From assembly GCF_927798095.1 (NCBI RefSeq), contig NZ_CAKMMF010000029.1, positions 1 through 64,000 on the forward strand: a stretch of DNA of 64,000 nucleotides, read 5' to 3'. The stretch's first letter is position 1. Every line of letters starts with the position of its first letter. The notes beneath the pieces were generated by a model. The model ran no database searches. It was not told the origin of the DNA and was given only the letters and a program-made list of their open reading frames with translations. A program made the translations under genes and the position numbers. Shown here in pieces: positions 1 to 9,025 of the stretch. This DNA comes from Paenibacillus plantiphilus (lineage in GTDB: Bacteria; Bacillota; Bacilli; Paenibacillales; Paenibacillaceae).

Positions 1-205
1 CGGCAGTATGGACTTTGACTTGTTATGCAGTCTCACCCAACATACGTTAGCCTTATATGAAGTTCGTGTTCCTCAGACCGGAGATTTGCCGCCAGCTTCC
101 TTCAGATCCCACCTCACGGTGGACACCCTTGCCTTTAGCTATGGCTACTACTGCCTTCACCATTCGGGACTTGAACCCTAGAGATAGCGCCCATGCTGGG
201 CGCAC
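1..205 (-). mobile_element. Group II intron (class C type), 5' end, runs off the window
   Basis: Read on the minus strand from 205 the sequence begins GTGCGCCCAGCATGGGCG and continues with the conserved domain I segments of class C bacterial group II introns, including AGTCCCGAA, GGTGTCC, TCTGAAGGAAGC, GGTCTGAGGAACACGAAC and TTCATATAAGGCT. I recognise these from the Oceanobacillus/Bacillus halodurans class C introns. The intron starts two bases after the T-tract of a factor-independent terminator, the known insertion preference of class C introns. The reverse-transcriptase ORF and the 3' end lie outside the window, so completeness and activity cannot be judged. The exact 5' boundary could be 205 or 207. 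Confidence 0.88.
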
Positions 206-207
206 AC

Positions 208-240
208 AAAAAGCCTTGTCCCTATGCATACGGACAAGGC
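208..240 (-). terminator. Factor-independent terminator of the 62-aa gene; intron target
   Basis: On the minus strand GCCTTGTCC, a ten-base loop, GGACAAGGC and then TTTTT form a clean 9-bp stem with a U-tract. It ends the small gene at 259-447. The group II intron is inserted directly behind it. Confidence 0.85.
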
Positions 241-258
241 AGATATTCAACCTATTAC

Positions 259-447
259 TCAACTAACCGAAGAACGATGTTTTCCCAGTTCATACTCGAC
301 CAGCGTTGTAAGTTCGTCCTCATATCCGCCCATGATCCGGTACTTGCGAATATAATCTTTGACAAACTTTCGGGGGTCCTTGGGTTGAAAAATTCTCGTG
401 AGCTCCTTAAGGCTTTCCTTGACTTCATTATGGCCACGTTTAGCCAT
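259..447 (-). CDS. Small charged protein of unknown function (62 aa)
   Basis: ATG at 447 is preceded by AGGGAGGGG at good spacing, and the reading frame ends 19 bases before a terminator, so this is very likely a real gene. The product is highly charged and mostly helical in appearance, with no membrane segment or cysteines. It begins MAKRGHNEVKESLKELTRIF and has a Tyr/Arg-rich middle (DYIRKYRIMGGYEDE). I do not recognise a named family. It looks like a small cytoplasmic protein conserved among Paenibacillus-like bacteria, but that is an impression rather than a search result. Confidence 0.6.
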   Translation of the reverse strand: MAKRGHNEVKESLKELTRIFQPKDPRKFVKDYIRKYRIMGGYEDELTTLVEYELGKHRSSVS

Positions 448-686
448 GAAATCCCCTCCCTATCATCGGTTGGTGGTCCTAGGCAATCATGTACGAGAAT
501 GCGAGCAATAGCTGCTATCGGTCGCTTGTACCCTGCTGTATCGGGCTATTCTGCTAGTCGAAGACATCGAGTTCATCGCTCAAATGAATATAGAATTTTC
601 TAATTTGTTTCATTTGTCAGTTAATTATATCATTTATGCGGCCAATATAAAAGCGAACACCCATCTATATTTTCACCCGCGAACGT

Positions 687-890
687 TTAATTTTCATTGT
701 CTGTAAATTCAGTACCTGCTGCCATCTGGTCATCCGAATGATCGGAGGCTGCTGGAGCATCGTCCTGCACCTGCGGGCGGGAAGCAGACCAGGCACTGCT
801 CTTGTACATCCGCAAGTACGCCATAACACCGACGATCGCAACAACAATGCCGAATGCAATGACGCAGATTGTTATCCATGGATTAACCAC
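687..890 (-). CDS. Small single-pass membrane protein (67 aa)
   Basis: The start is GTG at 890, chosen because GAGGGAGGG lies about six bases upstream. Residues 4-26 form one hydrophobic helix (ITICVIAFGIVVAIVGVMAY), followed by a short basic stretch and an acidic, Ala/Ser/Asp-rich tail of about 35 residues (DDAPAASDHSDD). It is probably anchored in the cytoplasmic membrane with a soluble acidic tail. No family is recognised. It sits alone, downstream of the beta-oxidation run and separated from it by about 115 bases. Confidence 0.55.
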   Translation of the reverse strand: MVNPWITICVIAFGIVVAIVGVMAYLRMYKSSAWSASRPQVQDDAPAASDHSDDQMAAGTEFTDNEN

Positions 891-1006
891 ATACAGTCCC
901 TCCCTCGCCCGTAAGATTTATTTCGAACATGGCCTAAGTATAGGGGATACAGAGAACGCTTTCAATGAATTAGGCTGCTCTGATACAAAATTGTAACAAT
1001 GTGTAA

Positions 1007-1438
1007 TCACTTCACCCGCCGGAAGGAGCCGCTCCCCCATGCGAGCAATTCTCCATCATCTCCGAACACGCTGCTCTGGAGTGTCAGCGTTCGATGAGAG
1101 CGATGAATAAGCTCGGCCTCGCAAGTAACAACTCCCTTGCTCTCGCTTTTCAAATAGTTGATGTTCATCTGGGCGGTTACCGTCTTCTCATCCGGACAGG
1201 CTTGAACGACGACCAGTCCCATTGCATTATCGATAAGCGTCGCGATAACACCGCCATGAACAAGGCCGAACAGATTCAAATGATGGGGCTGCACCTCCAG
1301 ACATATAACAGCTTTCCCCTTCTCCGCACGCACGGCCTCACAGCCTACAAATCCCCAGAAGGTCGACTTTGCGTCCTCCCCTAATCGCATCAAGCTGCCC
1401 GACTGATCAACCTGCGACTTGAACCATTGCTCCGTCAT
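1007..1438 (-). CDS. PaaI-type hotdog-fold acyl-CoA thioesterase
   Basis: This 143-residue protein has the hotdog thioesterase pattern: NLFGLVHGGVIATLIDNAMG at about residues 54-73, with the HGG-x-x-x-x-x-D signature in which the Asp/Glu after the helix is catalytic. It ends with a short beta-rich tail (SGSFRRVK). Members hydrolyse acyl-CoA esters, freeing CoA and fatty acid, or remove dead-end acyl-CoAs during catabolism. Its ATG overlaps the stop of the acyl-CoA ligase by four bases (ATGA), so the two are translationally coupled. It is the last gene of the leftward beta-oxidation run. Substrate chain length cannot be told. Confidence 0.85.
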   Translation of the reverse strand: MTEQWFKSQVDQSGSLMRLGEDAKSTFWGFVGCEAVRAEKGKAVICLEVQPHHLNLFGLVHGGVIATLIDNAMGLVVVQACPDEKTVTAQMNINYLKSESKGVVTCEAELIHRSHRTLTLQSSVFGDDGELLAWGSGSFRRVK

Positions 1439-3165
1439 GCCTCATCCTCCTTCCCGTCCCTATTGTCTCCTGCATATTCCTCTTCATGCAGCTTGCGGCG
1501 GAGCACCTTTCCAATCATCGACATGGGAAGCTCATCGCGAAAAACATAATGATGAGGCACTTTATAGGGAGCCAGCCGATCGCGGCACCAGCGGTCAAGC
1601 TGCATACGGGATATGCTTGTGCCGCCTCGCAGCACGATGAAAGCTTTCACGCTCTCGCCCCTGTAAGGGTCCTTCACCCCAATAACGGCAGCATGCTGAA
1701 CACCCGGATGCTCGTACAGCACCTCCTCAATCTCTCGTGGATACACATTAAAGCCGCCAGCGATAATAACATCTTTAATACGGTCAACAATAGTGAAAAA
1801 TCCGTCCTCATCCATCATCGCCAAATCCCCTGTATGCAGCCATCCGTCCCTCAGCACGCTTGACGTTTCCTCTGATCGATTCCAATAGCCCAGCATCACC
1901 TGCGGACCGCGAACCGCAAGCTCCCCTATCTCACCGGCAGACAACGTCTCCCCTGTGTCCACATGGACAATACGCGCTTCTGTCCCGGGAAGCGGCAGGC
2001 CAATCGCACCGATTTTGCGCGTGTGCCAAATCGGGTTGGCATGAGTGACCGGCGATGCTTCTGTCAGGCCGTAGCCTTCGATAAGGCGTCCTCCTGTAAT
2101 CGCCTCGAATCTCTCCTGAACCTCAAGAGGCAGTGGAGCTGCCCCGCTGACACAAACTTCAATGGACGATAAATCATATTTATGCAAGTCCTTGTGATTC
2201 ATGAGTGCAATGTACATCGTTGGAGCGCCCGGGAAGATTGTCGGCTTCACCTTGCGTATCGTCTGGAGCACAGCCTCAATCTCGAATCGCGGCAGCAAAA
2301 CAAGCGTGCCCGCGCGCATAACGGACTGATTCATCAGCACAGTCAGCCCAAAAACATGGAAGAGCGGAAGCGCAGCCAGAAATTTCTCGCAGCCATCCTT
2401 CATCTTGTAGCACCATACAGCCGTCTGTACCGCATTGGCGACCAAGTTGCGGTGAGTAAGCATGACCCCTTTAGGCATTCCTGTCGTCCCGCCCGTATAT
2501 TGCAGCAGCGCAATATCCCGAGCAGGATCGACAGCCCTCTCAGTTGGAAGCGCAGCCGCGCTGGCGAGAAGCTTCCGATAAGAGATAACGCCATGCTGCC
2601 CGTAAGGGATGACCGGATGCTGCCCCGACCTCCGCTGCTTCAAGGGATAGAGCATATTCAATGGAAAGGGGAGCGCATCCATAATAGAGGTTACGATCGC
2701 ATAGCGAAGCTCTGGCAGCGAGCCCTGCTCCGGCTCTGCTCCCCGCACTTTCGCAAGGCGCGGATACAACAGATCCAGCGTCACGATAGCCTTTGCGCCG
2801 CAATCGCGCAGCTGATGCTCAAGCTCTCGCTCCACATACAACGGATTCGTCATCACAACGACAGCACCCGCAAGCAGAGCGCCGAAGTAAGCGATGACAG
2901 TCTGCGGACAATTCGGCAGCATAATGGCAACCCGGTCGCCCTTGTCAATCCCTATTCCCTGCAATCCGGCAGCCATTCGTCGAGCTGCATTCAGCAGCTG
3001 GCGATACGAAGTTTTCTTCCCGTAGAATTGAAGCGCCTCATGATCCCCATAGTTACCGGCAGCCTGGAGCAGCAGATCAGCTACACCTATGTCCGGAATT
3101 TCAATCGCCTGCGCCACCTCGTTCGGATAGTGGCGGAGCCACGGCCTCCCTTGCGCTTGTTCCAT
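1435..3165 (-). CDS. lcfA: Long-chain fatty-acid--CoA ligase (AMP-forming)
   Basis: This 576-residue member of the ANL adenylating superfamily activates fatty acids to acyl-CoA using ATP and CoA. Visible motifs are the P-loop YTGGTTGMPKGVMLTHRNL at about 220, the A5-like EGYGLTEASPV, the A7-like HTGDLAMMDEDGFF and the hinge DRIKDVIIAGGFNVYPREIE, plus a C-terminal lysine in MIGKVLRR. Length is normal for FadD/LcfA. ATG at 3165 follows GAAGGGGTGAGAGT. It lies 30 bases after fadE and overlaps the thioesterase, so it belongs to the beta-oxidation operon. The symbol follows Bacillus usage; long-chain specificity is inferred from context. Confidence 0.9.
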   Translation of the reverse strand: MEQAQGRPWLRHYPNEVAQAIEIPDIGVADLLLQAAGNYGDHEALQFYGKKTSYRQLLNAARRMAAGLQGIGIDKGDRVAIMLPNCPQTVIAYFGALLAGAVVVMTNPLYVERELEHQLRDCGAKAIVTLDLLYPRLAKVRGAEPEQGSLPELRYAIVTSIMDALPFPLNMLYPLKQRRSGQHPVIPYGQHGVISYRKLLASAAALPTERAVDPARDIALLQYTGGTTGMPKGVMLTHRNLVANAVQTAVWCYKMKDGCEKFLAALPLFHVFGLTVLMNQSVMRAGTLVLLPRFEIEAVLQTIRKVKPTIFPGAPTMYIALMNHKDLHKYDLSSIEVCVSGAAPLPLEVQERFEAITGGRLIEGYGLTEASPVTHANPIWHTRKIGAIGLPLPGTEARIVHVDTGETLSAGEIGELAVRGPQVMLGYWNRSEETSSVLRDGWLHTGDLAMMDEDGFFTIVDRIKDVIIAGGFNVYPREIEEVLYEHPGVQHAAVIGVKDPYRGESVKAFIVLRGGTSISRMQLDRWCRDRLAPYKVPHHYVFRDELPMSMIGKVLRRKLHEEEYAGDNRDGKEDEA

Positions 3166-3194
3166 ACTCTCACCCCTTCAGCAGATCACAGCTG

Positions 3195-5105
3195 TCACAC
3201 ATACTGTTCGTTGCGGATGACGCGTGAGGCAATGCTGCGTTTCATTGCAATCGTATCGACTAGCGGGGCGCGCATCAGCTTCTTCAGAATGGTCAGCTGC
3301 GTATGCAGCGCATCTCCTTCCTCCAATGCGGCAAGCGCTTTTCTGGCGTCAAGCTCTAAAGCTCCCATCGTATTTTGCACGAATACAACGGTCATCTCCA
3401 CCGCATGCTGTACTTTGGGTGAGCTCTCGCCCAATTTCAGCAGCATTTTGCGCGTGCGAAGATTGGCGCTCTCCATGGCATAGATGGCGATCATCATGTC
3501 GGCTAGCAGACATAGCGCCTCCTGCTGCTGTTCAAGGCCAAGCCCATACTTCTGAACGGCAAGACCGCCAATGGCGAGGAAGGTCTTCTTCGCCTGACCG
3601 ATACGGTACGTTTCCTTACTGAGCGGCTGCTCGAAAGGGGGGAGGGTCATGGGCTGCAGCAGCTCTGCCTGCAGTGCCCTCGCTTTGCGCAGCAGCGGCA
3701 CGTCTCCCTTAAGCGCCTTCTTCATCAATGTGCTTGGGATAAGCATCCGATTGATTTCGTTCGTACCTTCAAAGATTCGGTTAATGCGGGCATCGCGGAA
3801 GAGCCGTTCGATTCTGTATTCCTTGATGTAGCCGTAGCCGCCATGAATTTGCACGCCTTCGTCCACGATGAAGTTCAACGCCTCCGTCGCAAACACTTTA
3901 TTAATCGAGCATTCCAGCGCATACTCACTAATCGCTTTAGCTGTCGCGGCGCCGAGATCGGCTGCCGAACCTCCCGTCGGCAGTCCATCCCTCGCGTCCT
4001 TTGCATCGGCTGCCGTTCCGACAGATGCGTCCTTTGCATCGGCTGCCGCTCCGACAGATGCGTCCCTTGCATCGGCTGCCGCTCCGGCGGATTCAGCTCC
4101 GGTCTCGATTGAGAGCAGCATCTCATCAATACATCCCGCTGTGCGGTACACCATGCTCTCTGCTACATAAGCCAGTATATTCATGCTCGCAAGCTTTGCC
4201 CCGATGAGCGGAAAGGAGGCGATTGTACGGCCGAATTGCTTGCGGATATTCGCATATTGAGAAGCAAGCCGAATCGTTTCTTTGCCTGTTCCGACACAGC
4301 CTGCGGCCAGCTTGAGCCGGCCGATATTAAGAATATTAAAGGCGATTAAATGACCCTTCCCGACCTCGCCAAGGACGTTCTCCACAGGAACATGGACATC
4401 ATCAAAGAAGAGTGGACAGGTGGATGAGCCTTTAATGCCCATCTTCTGCTCCTCGGGACCAACACTGAACCCCGGGGTGCTTCGTTCCACAATAAATGCG
4501 GTAAAATAATCACCGTCCACCTTGGCGTAGACGATGAACAGATCGGCGAATCCCGCGTTCGTAATGTACAGCTTGGAGCCGTTCAGCACATAATAGGCTC
4601 CGTCAGGCGACAGGTGGGCTGTCGTCCGAGCGCCCAGAGCATCCGAGCCGGACGCAGGCTCGGTCAGACAATATGCTGCGATTCGCTGGCCTGAGGCCAG
4701 TTCAGGCAGATAGCGCTGCTTCTGCTCATGCGTACCGAAGAATACGATTGGCAGTGTGCCAATACCGACATGCGCACCGACCGACAGAGCGAATGAAGAA
4801 GCTTCTGCCAGCGTCTCTGTCAGGAGCGTCGTGCTTACTTTATCGAGACCAAGCCCGCCATATGCCTCCGGCACATCAGCGCCAAGCAAGCCCAGCTCGC
4901 CTGCCTTGCCCATAAGCTCTGTCGTCAAGGCGTAATTCAGTGCCTCGATCTCAGCGTCCCGTGGAAGAACCTCTCCTGCAATAAACGCCTTGGCAGCGTC
5001 CGCAATCATACGCTGCTCCTCAGTGAAATCCTCAGGCGTTACGATGGCTTCGGGTTCTATCTCCTCTACAACAAAGCGTCCGCCCCAACGTTTCGTCCCC
5101 TTCAT
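3195..5105 (-). CDS. fadE: Acyl-CoA dehydrogenase, FadE type, with internal repeat insertion
   Basis: This flavoenzyme introduces the trans-2 double bond into acyl-CoA and passes electrons to ETF. The 636-residue chain has the full fold: helical N-terminus (EDFTEEQRMIADAAKAFI), middle beta domain (CLTEPASGSDA, YITNAG) and C-terminal helical domain (GGYGYIKEY, RDARINRIFEGTNEINRM). A long C-terminal extension is typical of Bacillus FadE/YusJ. An Ala/Asp-rich stretch near residues 338-370 (AADAKDASVG repeated) interrupts the C-terminal dehydrogenase domain and is encoded by 33-bp tandem repeats. ATG at 5105 has AAAGGAGCGG upstream. The next gene, fadA, ends 15 bases before it. Confidence 0.92.
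   Translation of the reverse strand: MKGTKRWGGRFVVEEIEPEAIVTPEDFTEEQRMIADAAKAFIAGEVLPRDAEIEALNYALTTELMGKAGELGLLGADVPEAYGGLGLDKVSTTLLTETLAEASSFALSVGAHVGIGTLPIVFFGTHEQKQRYLPELASGQRIAAYCLTEPASGSDALGARTTAHLSPDGAYYVLNGSKLYITNAGFADLFIVYAKVDGDYFTAFIVERSTPGFSVGPEEQKMGIKGSSTCPLFFDDVHVPVENVLGEVGKGHLIAFNILNIGRLKLAAGCVGTGKETIRLASQYANIRKQFGRTIASFPLIGAKLASMNILAYVAESMVYRTAGCIDEMLLSIETGAESAGAAADARDASVGAAADAKDASVGTAADAKDARDGLPTGGSAADLGAATAKAISEYALECSINKVFATEALNFIVDEGVQIHGGYGYIKEYRIERLFRDARINRIFEGTNEINRMLIPSTLMKKALKGDVPLLRKARALQAELLQPMTLPPFEQPLSKETYRIGQAKKTFLAIGGLAVQKYGLGLEQQQEALCLLADMMIAIYAMESANLRTRKMLLKLGESSPKVQHAVEMTVVFVQNTMGALELDARKALAALEEGDALHTQLTILKKLMRAPLVDTIAMKRSIASRVIRNEQYV
3993..4092 (+). repeat. 33-bp tandem repeat inside fadE, three copies
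   Basis: Three consecutive units of 33 bases (about 3993, 4026 and 4059) differ by only a few bases and each contains TTGCATCGGCTGCCG. Being a multiple of three, the unit keeps the fadE frame and encodes an 11-residue AAADAKDASVG-type repeat. It looks like slippage expansion within a loop of the enzyme. Confidence 0.9.
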
Positions 5106-5120
5106 AATGTCCGCTCCTTT

Positions 5121-6329
5121 CTATGTGTCTGCAGGCATTACCTCCAGCACGCCGGCAGCTCCCATTCCGCCTCCCACGCACATGGACACAACACCGGTCC
5201 CTCCACCACGACGCCTCAGCTCATGGATGAGCGATACGGTCAGCTTCGCTCCGGTACAGCCCAGCGGATGTCCCAGCGCGATTGCCCCGCCATTGACATT
5301 GACCGCCTCAGGGCGAATTCCCAGCCTCTCAATGATCGGAATACATTGGGCGGCAAAAGCTTCATTAAGCTCGAACAGATCAATCTCTTCAAGCTTCAGC
5401 CCTGCTCGCCCCAGTGCCTTGGGAATGGCTTCAATTGGGCCAATCCCCATAATCTCCGGCGCTACACCCGCCACGCTGTAAGCGCGAAACACCGCAAGCG
5501 GCTGAGCGCCGAGTTTCTCTGCACGAGCGCGGCTCATGACGACAACAGCCGCTGCGCCATCGCTCATTTGCGAAGCATTCCCCGCAGTTACCGTGCCATC
5601 ACGCGCGAAGGACGGTTTAAGCATCGCCAGAATATCCGAAGTTGTATCCGCTCGAACACCTTCGTCGGTGTTAAAGATGAAGGACCGGGCAAACGGCCTG
5701 CCGTGCTGGTCAACTCCTTCGCTTCGCACCTGCAGCGGCACAATCTCCTCCAGAAAGCGGCCAGCCGATATTGCCGCTGCTGCTTTGCGATGGCTCTCCG
5801 CCGCGTAAATATCCTGTGCCTGACGGCTGATACCATAGCGCTTTGCCACCTCCTCCGCAGTATGGCCCATGCCCATATAAACCTCCGGCATGATATCCGC
5901 GATCCTGGGATGGGGTGACAGCTTGAAGCCTGTCATCGGGACATGGCTCATACTTTCTACTCCGCCAGCTATAATGACTTCAGCCTCGCCCAGCCTAATG
6001 CGCTCTGCCGCATAAGCTATAGCTTGCAATCCAGAGGCGCAGAAACGATTGACCGTGACGGCAGGCGTTGCCGCCGGAAAGCCCGCATACAACGACATGA
6101 TCCGGGCAAAATTAAGCCCCTGCTCTCCCTCTGGCATCGCACAGCCGATAATGACATCTTCAATCTCGCCCGGCAGCAGGCCCGGCACGCGCTCAACTGC
6201 CGCCCGCAGCACAGCGCGGCCCATATCCTCAGCGCGTGTTCCGGCAAGGCTTCCCTTCCTCGACTTCCCTACTGCGGTTCGTACCGCTGATACGATAACG
6301 GCATCATGATCGTGATTCGTTGTCGCCAT
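5121..6329 (-). CDS. fadA: Acetyl-CoA C-acyltransferase (3-ketoacyl-CoA thiolase)
   Basis: This 402-residue thiolase cleaves 3-ketoacyl-CoA to acetyl-CoA and a shortened acyl-CoA. Signatures are the nucleophilic Cys in VNRFCASGLQAIAYAAERI, the histidine motif NVNGGAIALGHPLGCTGA and the C-terminal CysGly region SMCVGGGMGAAGV. I take ATG at 6329 (MATTNHDHD) because AAGGAGGG lies seven bases before it; an ATG two codons earlier would be too close to the site and longer in-frame starts have no site. It is homologous to Bacillus FadA (YusK). It lies between fadN and fadE in the usual order. Confidence 0.93.
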   Translation of the reverse strand: MATTNHDHDAVIVSAVRTAVGKSRKGSLAGTRAEDMGRAVLRAAVERVPGLLPGEIEDVIIGCAMPEGEQGLNFARIMSLYAGFPAATPAVTVNRFCASGLQAIAYAAERIRLGEAEVIIAGGVESMSHVPMTGFKLSPHPRIADIMPEVYMGMGHTAEEVAKRYGISRQAQDIYAAESHRKAAAAISAGRFLEEIVPLQVRSEGVDQHGRPFARSFIFNTDEGVRADTTSDILAMLKPSFARDGTVTAGNASQMSDGAAAVVVMSRARAEKLGAQPLAVFRAYSVAGVAPEIMGIGPIEAIPKALGRAGLKLEEIDLFELNEAFAAQCIPIIERLGIRPEAVNVNGGAIALGHPLGCTGAKLTVSLIHELRRRGGGTGVVSMCVGGGMGAAGVLEVMPADT

Positions 6330-6380
6330 TGGCATCCCTCCTTGCATCTTCGCTGCGGATAGGTGCAGCGCAACGCTGTG

Positions 6381-6535
6381 CCTGCCGCTTGCAGACAACT
6401 AGTTCCGCAGCGGCCTCACTGCGATGCCAGACCGATAGCTCCGCTGCGGCTTACTTGTCGATTGCAAACAGCTAGTTTCGCAGCGGCTTGCCTGTCGCTT
6501 ACAACCAGTTAGTTCCGCAACGGCTTGCCTGTCGC
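6381..6535 (-). repeat. 36-37 bp tandem repeat covering the fadN 3' end and the fadN-fadA gap
   Basis: The core CCGCAGCGGC (or a close variant) recurs at 6405, 6441, 6478 and 6515, i.e. every 36-37 bases. The copy at 6498-6535 is the genuine end of fadN (ATGKPLRN then stop). The copy at 6460-6497 would encode the same ATGKPLRN-stop peptide, and the two copies further on are more decayed. The array fills most of the intergenic space before fadA. Confidence 0.85.
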
Positions 6536-8935
6536 AAGCATATGGCTCATGCGCGCTTGTGTGAGCGGTTCGCCACACAAGCTAAGGAACGCTTCGCGCT
6601 CCAAATCGAGCAAATATTGCTCGCTTACATAAGCTCCTGGCGGAGCTTCGCCCCCGGCAAGCGCATGTGCCAGCTTGCGGCCAATATGCGCATCATGGGC
6701 GCTAATATGGCCGCCGAGCCGCATCGCTTCCACCGCGAGCTGCAGGACGGCTCTGCCCTCTCGCCCTGCAACACGAATCCGCTCATCCTCTTGCGGCGGA
6801 ATATAGCCCATCCGGTCCAGCTCCAGCACAGTTCTTCTCGCTTCATGGACGCGAGTCTCGCCGCGAATGACAGCGCGATCCTGTGGACGTGCCAGACCAA
6901 TACGTCGTACATCAAACCCGCTTGTTGAAGTCTTCGCCATCGCAATCGTCTCGAATAACAGATTAATATGGGGCTGCAGTTCTCCCTCTGCACCAGCGCG
7001 CATGGCAGCCATCGCTACCGCTTCCTTGCAGCCCCCGCCTGCTGGTATGAGGCCCACTCCGGTCTCGACGAGTCCGTAGTAAGTCTCTGCCGCGAATATA
7101 ACCGCATCCGCAGGAAGACAGGCTTCAACCCCTCCGCCGAGCGTCATTCTGTGAGGTGCGGCGACAACGGGACGGTCGAGTCTTTTTAAGCGCAGCATGC
7201 TGTTCTGGAACTGCCTAATAATCTCGTCAATTTCATCGAAATCGCCACTTTGCGCCTCCATAAGCAGCAGCATGACATTCGCTCCGACGCAGAAATGTCG
7301 CCCCTCATTGGCGATGACCAGTCCCCGCCAGCTGCGGCTGACCTCATCAGCGCTTTGCCGGATCATGGACAAAATATCGCCGCCGATTGCATTATTGGGC
7401 GAATGAAACGCCAGACAGGCTACATCCTCGCCAATATCAATGAGACTCGCGCCGGCGTTGCCGAATACAACTTTCCCTGCGGCTTGAAGCGCCGACAATG
7501 AGATGACATCCGGCTGCTCCTCCAGCTCGCGGAAGCGGCCACGGTATGCATATTGTCGTCCCTTCCCGCCCTCCGAGCTGCTGTAGAATGATTCGTGCCC
7601 CGCGCCAAGCCATTCTTCCACCCATTTGGGAATCGCATCGCCCTCTGCCTTCATCCGCGCCACCGACCGCTCCAATCCGATGGCATCCCACAGCTCGAAG
7701 GGTCCCAGCTCCCAATTGAAGCCCCATACAAGCGCATGGTCGATATCTGCCATCGTGTCGGCAATCCCTCCAAGCTGCCGCGCGGCATACAGAAGCGTTT
7801 CTTTCAGCGACAGCCAGGCAAACTGCGCGTGCCTGTCGGCGGCATCGGTGTAGAGCAGTGCTTGCAGCTTAGCCTTGGCCCCTTTAGCCGCTTTGGCAGC
7901 TTCAATGCTGGGCGAATGAATTGTCCGCTTGGGAGCGTAAGTCATCGTTGCGAGATCAAGCGTCTCGATTGCGCTTCCCGCTCCCTGACGGCCCAGCTTG
8001 CGGTAGAAGCCCTGACCCGTCTTTTCGCCGAGCCATCCCCTTGCAGCCAGCGCCTCCAGCTCAGGCGGCCTTGCGAATGCCGCGCGTTCCTGCTCGTCAT
8101 CGCTTCGCTCGCGAACGTTATCTACAACATGCAGCAGCGTATCCAGCCCCACCAGATCCAGCATGCGAAAAGTTGCCGTTTTGGGTCTCCCCATCGCAGG
8201 CCCTGTCAAAGCGTCCACCTCATCAACCGTAAGTCCATAGCGCCGCATCGCATGAATCGTAACGAGCATCCCGTAAGTACCGATTCGATTGGCGATAAAA
8301 TTCGGCGTGTCCTTCGCAACGACTACACCTTTGCCGAGCTGGCGATGGCAAATATCCGCAAGCCGGACGAGCAGCTCAGGGTCCGTATCCGGCCCCGGCA
8401 CAAGCTCAACAAGCTTCATATGTCTGGGAGGGTTAAAGAAATGCGCCCCGGCAAAATAGTTCCGAAACGACTCCCCCCTGCCCTCTGCCATCGCTGCAAC
8501 AGACAGGCCAGAGGTATTGGTTGTGACAATAGTCCCCGCTCCCCTCGCAGCTTCAATACGCTCCAGCACTGCCTGCTTCACGTCCAGTCTCTCTACAACG
8601 GCTTCGACAATCCACTCCACATCGCCAAGCTTGGCGCCATCATCCTCCAGATTGCCTGCCGTAATGCGAGCCGCATAAGCATTATCGTACAGCGCCTGTG
8701 GCTGGCGCTTCGTCAGGGCTGCTAATGCTTTGGCTGCGAGACGGTTGCGAACCGGCTTGTCGGCAAGCGTTAGTCCAGCTTGCGCTTCCTCTGGTGTGAG
8801 CGCGGTCGGCGGCACATCGAGCAGCAGCACTTTCATTCCAGCATTAGCCAGATGCGCTGCAATTCCCGCCCCCATCACGCCCGCTCCGATAACCGCCGCA
8901 CGCCGAATTGGCGCAAATGGCGTTGAACCTCCCAC
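6509..8935 (-). CDS. fadN: 3-hydroxyacyl-CoA dehydrogenase / enoyl-CoA hydratase bifunctional enzyme
   Basis: This 808-residue protein combines the two middle steps of beta-oxidation. The N-terminal half is the NAD-dependent 3-hydroxyacyl-CoA dehydrogenase (Rossmann AAVIGAGVMGAGIAAHLANAG near residue 13; NTSGLSV; FFNPPRHMKLVELV; DTPNFIANRIG). The C-terminal half is a crotonase fold (VIANEGRHFCVGANV and PHRMTLGGGVEACLPADAV). This domain order is that of Bacillus FadN/YusL, the reverse of E. coli FadB. GTG at 8935 follows AAAGGGGGAAACGAT. The C-terminus ATGKPLRN is duplicated in the downstream gap. It lies about 90 bases after the fadF-like gene. Confidence 0.92.
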   Translation of the reverse strand: MGGSTPFAPIRRAAVIGAGVMGAGIAAHLANAGMKVLLLDVPPTALTPEEAQAGLTLADKPVRNRLAAKALAALTKRQPQALYDNAYAARITAGNLEDDGAKLGDVEWIVEAVVERLDVKQAVLERIEAARGAGTIVTTNTSGLSVAAMAEGRGESFRNYFAGAHFFNPPRHMKLVELVPGPDTDPELLVRLADICHRQLGKGVVVAKDTPNFIANRIGTYGMLVTIHAMRRYGLTVDEVDALTGPAMGRPKTATFRMLDLVGLDTLLHVVDNVRERSDDEQERAAFARPPELEALAARGWLGEKTGQGFYRKLGRQGAGSAIETLDLATMTYAPKRTIHSPSIEAAKAAKGAKAKLQALLYTDAADRHAQFAWLSLKETLLYAARQLGGIADTMADIDHALVWGFNWELGPFELWDAIGLERSVARMKAEGDAIPKWVEEWLGAGHESFYSSSEGGKGRQYAYRGRFRELEEQPDVISLSALQAAGKVVFGNAGASLIDIGEDVACLAFHSPNNAIGGDILSMIRQSADEVSRSWRGLVIANEGRHFCVGANVMLLLMEAQSGDFDEIDEIIRQFQNSMLRLKRLDRPVVAAPHRMTLGGGVEACLPADAVIFAAETYYGLVETGVGLIPAGGGCKEAVAMAAMRAGAEGELQPHINLLFETIAMAKTSTSGFDVRRIGLARPQDRAVIRGETRVHEARRTVLELDRMGYIPPQEDERIRVAGREGRAVLQLAVEAMRLGGHISAHDAHIGRKLAHALAGGEAPPGAYVSEQYLLDLEREAFLSLCGEPLTQARMSHMLATGKPLRN

Positions 8936-9025
8936 ATCGTTTCCCCCTTTGAATGGGATGAGACAGCGTATCAGCTGTTGTGCGGCTGCTGCGGCTGCTG
9001 ACTCGGTCTCTCTATGCGAATTGAA

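Noticed and set aside
2182-3483. 433-codon plus-strand frame opposite the acyl-CoA ligase
   Set aside because: Antisense shadow of well-recognised genes with no family resemblance and no ribosome binding site.
7595-8725. 376-codon plus-strand frame opposite fadN
   Set aside because: Shadow of the bifunctional enzyme; composition is typical of antisense frames.
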